This document shows positions 4,644 to 6,979 of a DNA stretch of 6,979 nt, piece after piece (within the stretch, counting starts at the first letter, position 1; each line of letters starts with the position of its first letter). The notes under the pieces are model-generated. The model was not told the origin of the DNA and made no database searches. It was given only the letters and a program-made list of their open reading frames with translations. Source of the stretch: an uncultured bacterium (GTDB lineage Bacteria > Hydrogenedentota > Hydrogenedentia > Hydrogenedentales > SLHB01); assembly GCA_937928585.1 (NCBI GenBank), contig CALEZK010000302.1, positions 1-6,979 on the forward strand, given 5' to 3'. The position numbers were made by a program, and so were the translations under genes.

Positions 4644-6979
4644 TTACTTCGCAGCAGCTTTCCTTCCGCGCCTGCACATCGCCAACGACAAAGCTATGGA
4701 GATCAGCAAGGCTGCGGTCGAAATAACAAGTCCGGCCCGTAAGGTAAGCGGCTCGTACCGATACTCCACCTCGTGGTGGCCTTCTGGAACGATAATACCC
4801 CGGAACATATAGAACACGGGAAACATCTCTGCGGGTTGCCCATTCAGATACGCGTTCCAGCCCGGGTAGAATGCATCGGCGAGCACAAGTACAGCGGGTG
4901 CGTCTGCGTTGCATTCAACATGAACATTGGTGGCGTTGTAACGCGTTATTGTGGCATCGCCAAGTTCTGTTTCATTGGAGTTGGGCAGGGGAGACTGCGG
5001 CGTCACCTCTGTTACTGCAAGCCGAGCGGGATCGAAGCCTGGCACGGCCATCGACTTGATGAGTTCGTCTCGATCCGGAATGATTTGGAGCTTCGGCACA
5101 AGATAAGCCCTTGGCAACGCGCCAAGATTGCGAAACACATCCAGCGTGTCAAATCTACCTACCCATTCAAGGCGTCCGCTTTCAAGCATCTGCTTCCAGG
5201 GAAACGCCGGCTCGAAGCGAGGATCCGGATCGTTAACGTAGTATGCGATGGCCTGCGCCGGTTCCATCGCTTTCCACACCGTATATTTCAGCTCGCTCTG
5301 GTATCTCGTAACGCGCTCCGGAAACAGCCCGTCATAGCCCGTCCATTCTTCAATGTTGTAGTTCCCAATCGCGCCGTTATACAGGCCTCCCTGGACGACA
5401 CTCATCCGTGCTGGGTGCGGAACGCTCGCTAGAAAACGCGTTAATTCCGTTTCCGGGTATACCTGTTCGGGCGGCATCGTTGGATTGAGACCGCGCGTAG
5501 CCACCCAGTGATCGGCAATAAAGAGCATTCCAGCGAGCACCCATATCAGGTTTGGGCGTTTCGCGAAACAGGAGACGATGAATAACAGCACCGCAAGCGC
5601 CATGAACGCCGCAGCAATGTAGACCTGGAGCCATATATACGCCCCAAGCTCGGGCATCTCTTTGCGCATGAGCATGGCGAGAAGATTCCTGTTGAACAGG
5701 TATACGCCGTATAACGTCGCGCATGCGATTGTTATGAGGACCGCGATTGGAAGCAGCGACTTTACCCTGCGCGGAATACTCAACCACCTTTCGAGCGCGA
5801 TGGCGCCAAGCAGGGGCATTGCAAAAATTGCAAAACAAATGTGGTATATGTCGAGCATCGAGCTGAAAACAGGCAATTTTCTTGTCAGGGATAGCGGCCA
5901 AACATGGTAGGCCAGCAGCAAGGAGACGCCTGCAGCAATGAGTAGTGCCACTATCTGTGGGTTGCGCGCCCGCAATGGCGAATTCTTTGGAAGTCGAATG
6001 GCTAACATGGCGATGGCACACCAAATCAGCATGCCTGGATACTGTTTCGCCATGATGTTCGAGTTCCACTTTTCCTTGTCCCAGAAATTTTGTTCCGCAT
6101 CGGTTCCGTAGAATCGCGGCACAAACATACTTGCTGCGGCGCCAGCGCGGTATGAAATGAGGACATGCTCTTTTTCGTGACGGTCGCTCCACGTGTAGCT
6201 GTTGGTCAGGAATTCCACAAACGGCAAGAGTTGCGGCGTATATGCGAGCAGCGCAATGGCCCACGCAGCCATGGCAACGCTGGCCTTCTTCCACGTTCGA
6301 CTGCAACTAGCGACGCGAATTAGCGGATGGATCGTGAGCTGCGCCAGGCTACGTGATGTCCCGGGCGTTGTCGCAGGCGCGTCAAGCACGAGGCGCATAA
6401 GGAAATAGACCCCGGCGCCGAGGCTGAACGTAAATGCTGTTTCCGGATGCCCCGCGTAGAGTATCAAGGTTGCGCCGAGGGCCACCGCGGCGAAACCGCG
6501 CTTGTAACGACCCTGTAAAACCAGTTCCGCGCCCGCAAACAGGATGGGGATCCATGCGCTGACATCGACTAACGGCCAGTTCGCCCAGATTAGATTGTAA
6601 CTGCCCATCATCCACGCCACGGAGAAGAAACGAGATGCGGCAAGGCTCAGGCGGAGCCATCTGGCGCAGACGAATGCCGTGATGCCGCAGAGCAGCAGTT
6701 TTATGAGCACAAACGCCGTCATCGCGGTATCGACATCGGTCACCAGCAACAGCAGCCTCAACGGATAAAATACGGTGCTCTGACAATTCGCGAGCAATGG
6801 CACGCCGCCCAGTTCCAGCGGATTCCAGAGCGGCCATTCGCCGTTTTTAAGGGCGTTTTGTGTAAGGAGGTAATCTGGCCGAAATGCCATCACCGGGTCG
6901 AACATTAATTCGTTTTGGACTTCTCCAAAGTCCGCGGGCTTGTGCTCGCTCCAGGGCTTGACCATGTACAAGAGATCGG
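4644..6979 (-). CDS. YfhO-like (GT-C type) membrane glycosyltransferase-like protein, 5' end outside window
   Basis: At least 777 residues are readable; the minus-strand frame stays open to the window edge. A TTG at 6971 and ATG at 6965 exist, but both fall inside a conserved loop, so the true start and first membrane helix lie beyond 6979. The visible N-terminus D-L-L-Y-M-V-K-P-W matches the first extracytoplasmic loop of YfhO-type proteins, where an Asp is expected to be catalytic in GT-C enzymes; that Asp is codon 6977-6975. Further on come N-G-E-W-P-L-W-N-P and P-L-L-A-N-C-Q-S (numbering from the TTG, about 43-65), both typical of the family. About 12 membrane segments run to residue 490, then a soluble domain (about 491-745) with the family's closing motif F-Y-P-G-W-N-A-Y-L-N-G (701-711) and G-H-H-E-V-E-Y-R-Y-E-P, and one last helix (748-765). 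Relatives add sugars from lipid-phosphate donors to envelope polymers. Donor and acceptor are unknown. Confidence 0.82.
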   Translation of the reverse strand, partial: DLLYMVKPWSEHKPADFGEVQNELMFDPVMAFRPDYLLTQNALKNGEWPLWNPLELGGVPLLANCQSTVFYPLRLLLLVTDVDTAMTAFVLIKLLLCGITAFVCARWLRLSLAASRFFSVAWMMGSYNLIWANWPLVDVSAWIPILFAGAELVLQGRYKRGFAAVALGATLILYAGHPETAFTFSLGAGVYFLMRLVLDAPATTPGTSRSLAQLTIHPLIRVASCSRTWKKASVAMAAWAIALLAYTPQLLPFVEFLTNSYTWSDRHEKEHVLISYRAGAAASMFVPRFYGTDAEQNFWDKEKWNSNIMAKQYPGMLIWCAIAMLAIRLPKNSPLRARNPQIVALLIAAGVSLLLAYHVWPLSLTRKLPVFSSMLDIYHICFAIFAMPLLGAIALERWLSIPRRVKSLLPIAVLITIACATLYGVYLFNRNLLAMLMRKEMPELGAYIWLQVYIAAAFMALAVLLFIVSCFAKRPNLIWVLAGMLFIADHWVATRGLNPTMPPEQVYPETELTRFLASVPHPARMSVVQGGLYNGAIGNYNIEEWTGYDGLFPERVTRYQSELKYTVWKAMEPAQAIAYYVNDPDPRFEPAFPWKQMLESGRLEWVGRFDTLDVFRNLGALPRAYLVPKLQIIPDRDELIKSMAVPGFDPARLAVTEVTPQSPLPNSNETELGDATITRYNATNVHVECNADAPAVLVLADAFYPGWNAYLNGQPAEMFPVFYMFRGIIVPEGHHEVEYRYEPLTLRAGLVISTAALLISIALSLAMCRRGRKAAAK

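Noticed and set aside
4773..5432. Plus-strand open frame of 219 codons
   Set aside because: It is antisense to the conserved C-terminal domain of the YfhO-like protein, with no recognisable motif of its own.
5377..6306. Minus-strand open frame of 309 codons inside the YfhO-like gene
   Set aside because: It lies in another frame of a gene with strong family motifs and membrane helices; the product is Cys/His/Arg-rich with no membrane or domain pattern, so it is a shadow.
1..6979. Mobile element, CRISPR array, tRNA/rRNA or long repeats
   Set aside because: No transposase or integrase motifs, regularly spaced repeats, terminal inverted repeats or tRNA-like cloverleaf sequences were noticed, and coding sequence fills nearly all of the window.

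Overview
The window looks like a chromosomal piece of a Gram-negative-type bacterium with moderately high GC. Evidence for this is a twin-arginine leader on one enzyme, a Sec-type leader on the next, and a polytopic membrane glycosyltransferase-like protein. Putting redox and PLP enzymes behind export signals, and pairing YfhO-like with NagX/HGSNAT-like membrane proteins, recalls uncultivated Hydrogenedentota, Planctomycetota and related lineages. That placement is an impression from gene style and was not computed. There are no RNA genes, insertion sequences, CRISPR arrays or large repeats that I can see.

Plus strand, 1-2789: the window opens inside the C-terminal cyclic-nucleotide-binding (CNB) domain of a protein whose N-terminus lies upstream (ends 321). 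An imperfect hairpin right at its stop codon, followed by a T-rich stretch, may separate it from a two-gene unit. That unit holds a DegT/DnrJ/EryC1/StrS-family PLP aminotransferase with a clear Tat leader (375-1721) and, 36 bases later, a D-2-hydroxyacid dehydrogenase with an apparent Sec signal peptide (GTG start, 1758-2789). Both enzymes keep their main catalytic residues, so the pair may be a small oxidation/amination module outside the cytoplasm.

Minus strand, 2838-6979: a compact three-gene operon reads toward the first unit, and the two meet tail to tail with 48 bases between stop codons. In transcription order it encodes a large YfhO-like (GT-C type) membrane protein cut by the right window edge, an about 10-helix protein resembling the NagX/HGSNAT (DUF5009) membrane acyltransferases, and a 237-residue membrane-anchored protein of unknown function. 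The last two overlap by 4 bases (ATGA). The likely theme is decoration of an envelope glycan or lipid, by sugar transfer and perhaps acyl transfer across the membrane, with an extracytoplasmic accessory protein. This is inference from the families and spacing.

No single element is clearly a new system. The two points most worth a second look are the apparently exported aminotransferase/NAD-dehydrogenase pair and the three-gene membrane operon with its orphan third member.
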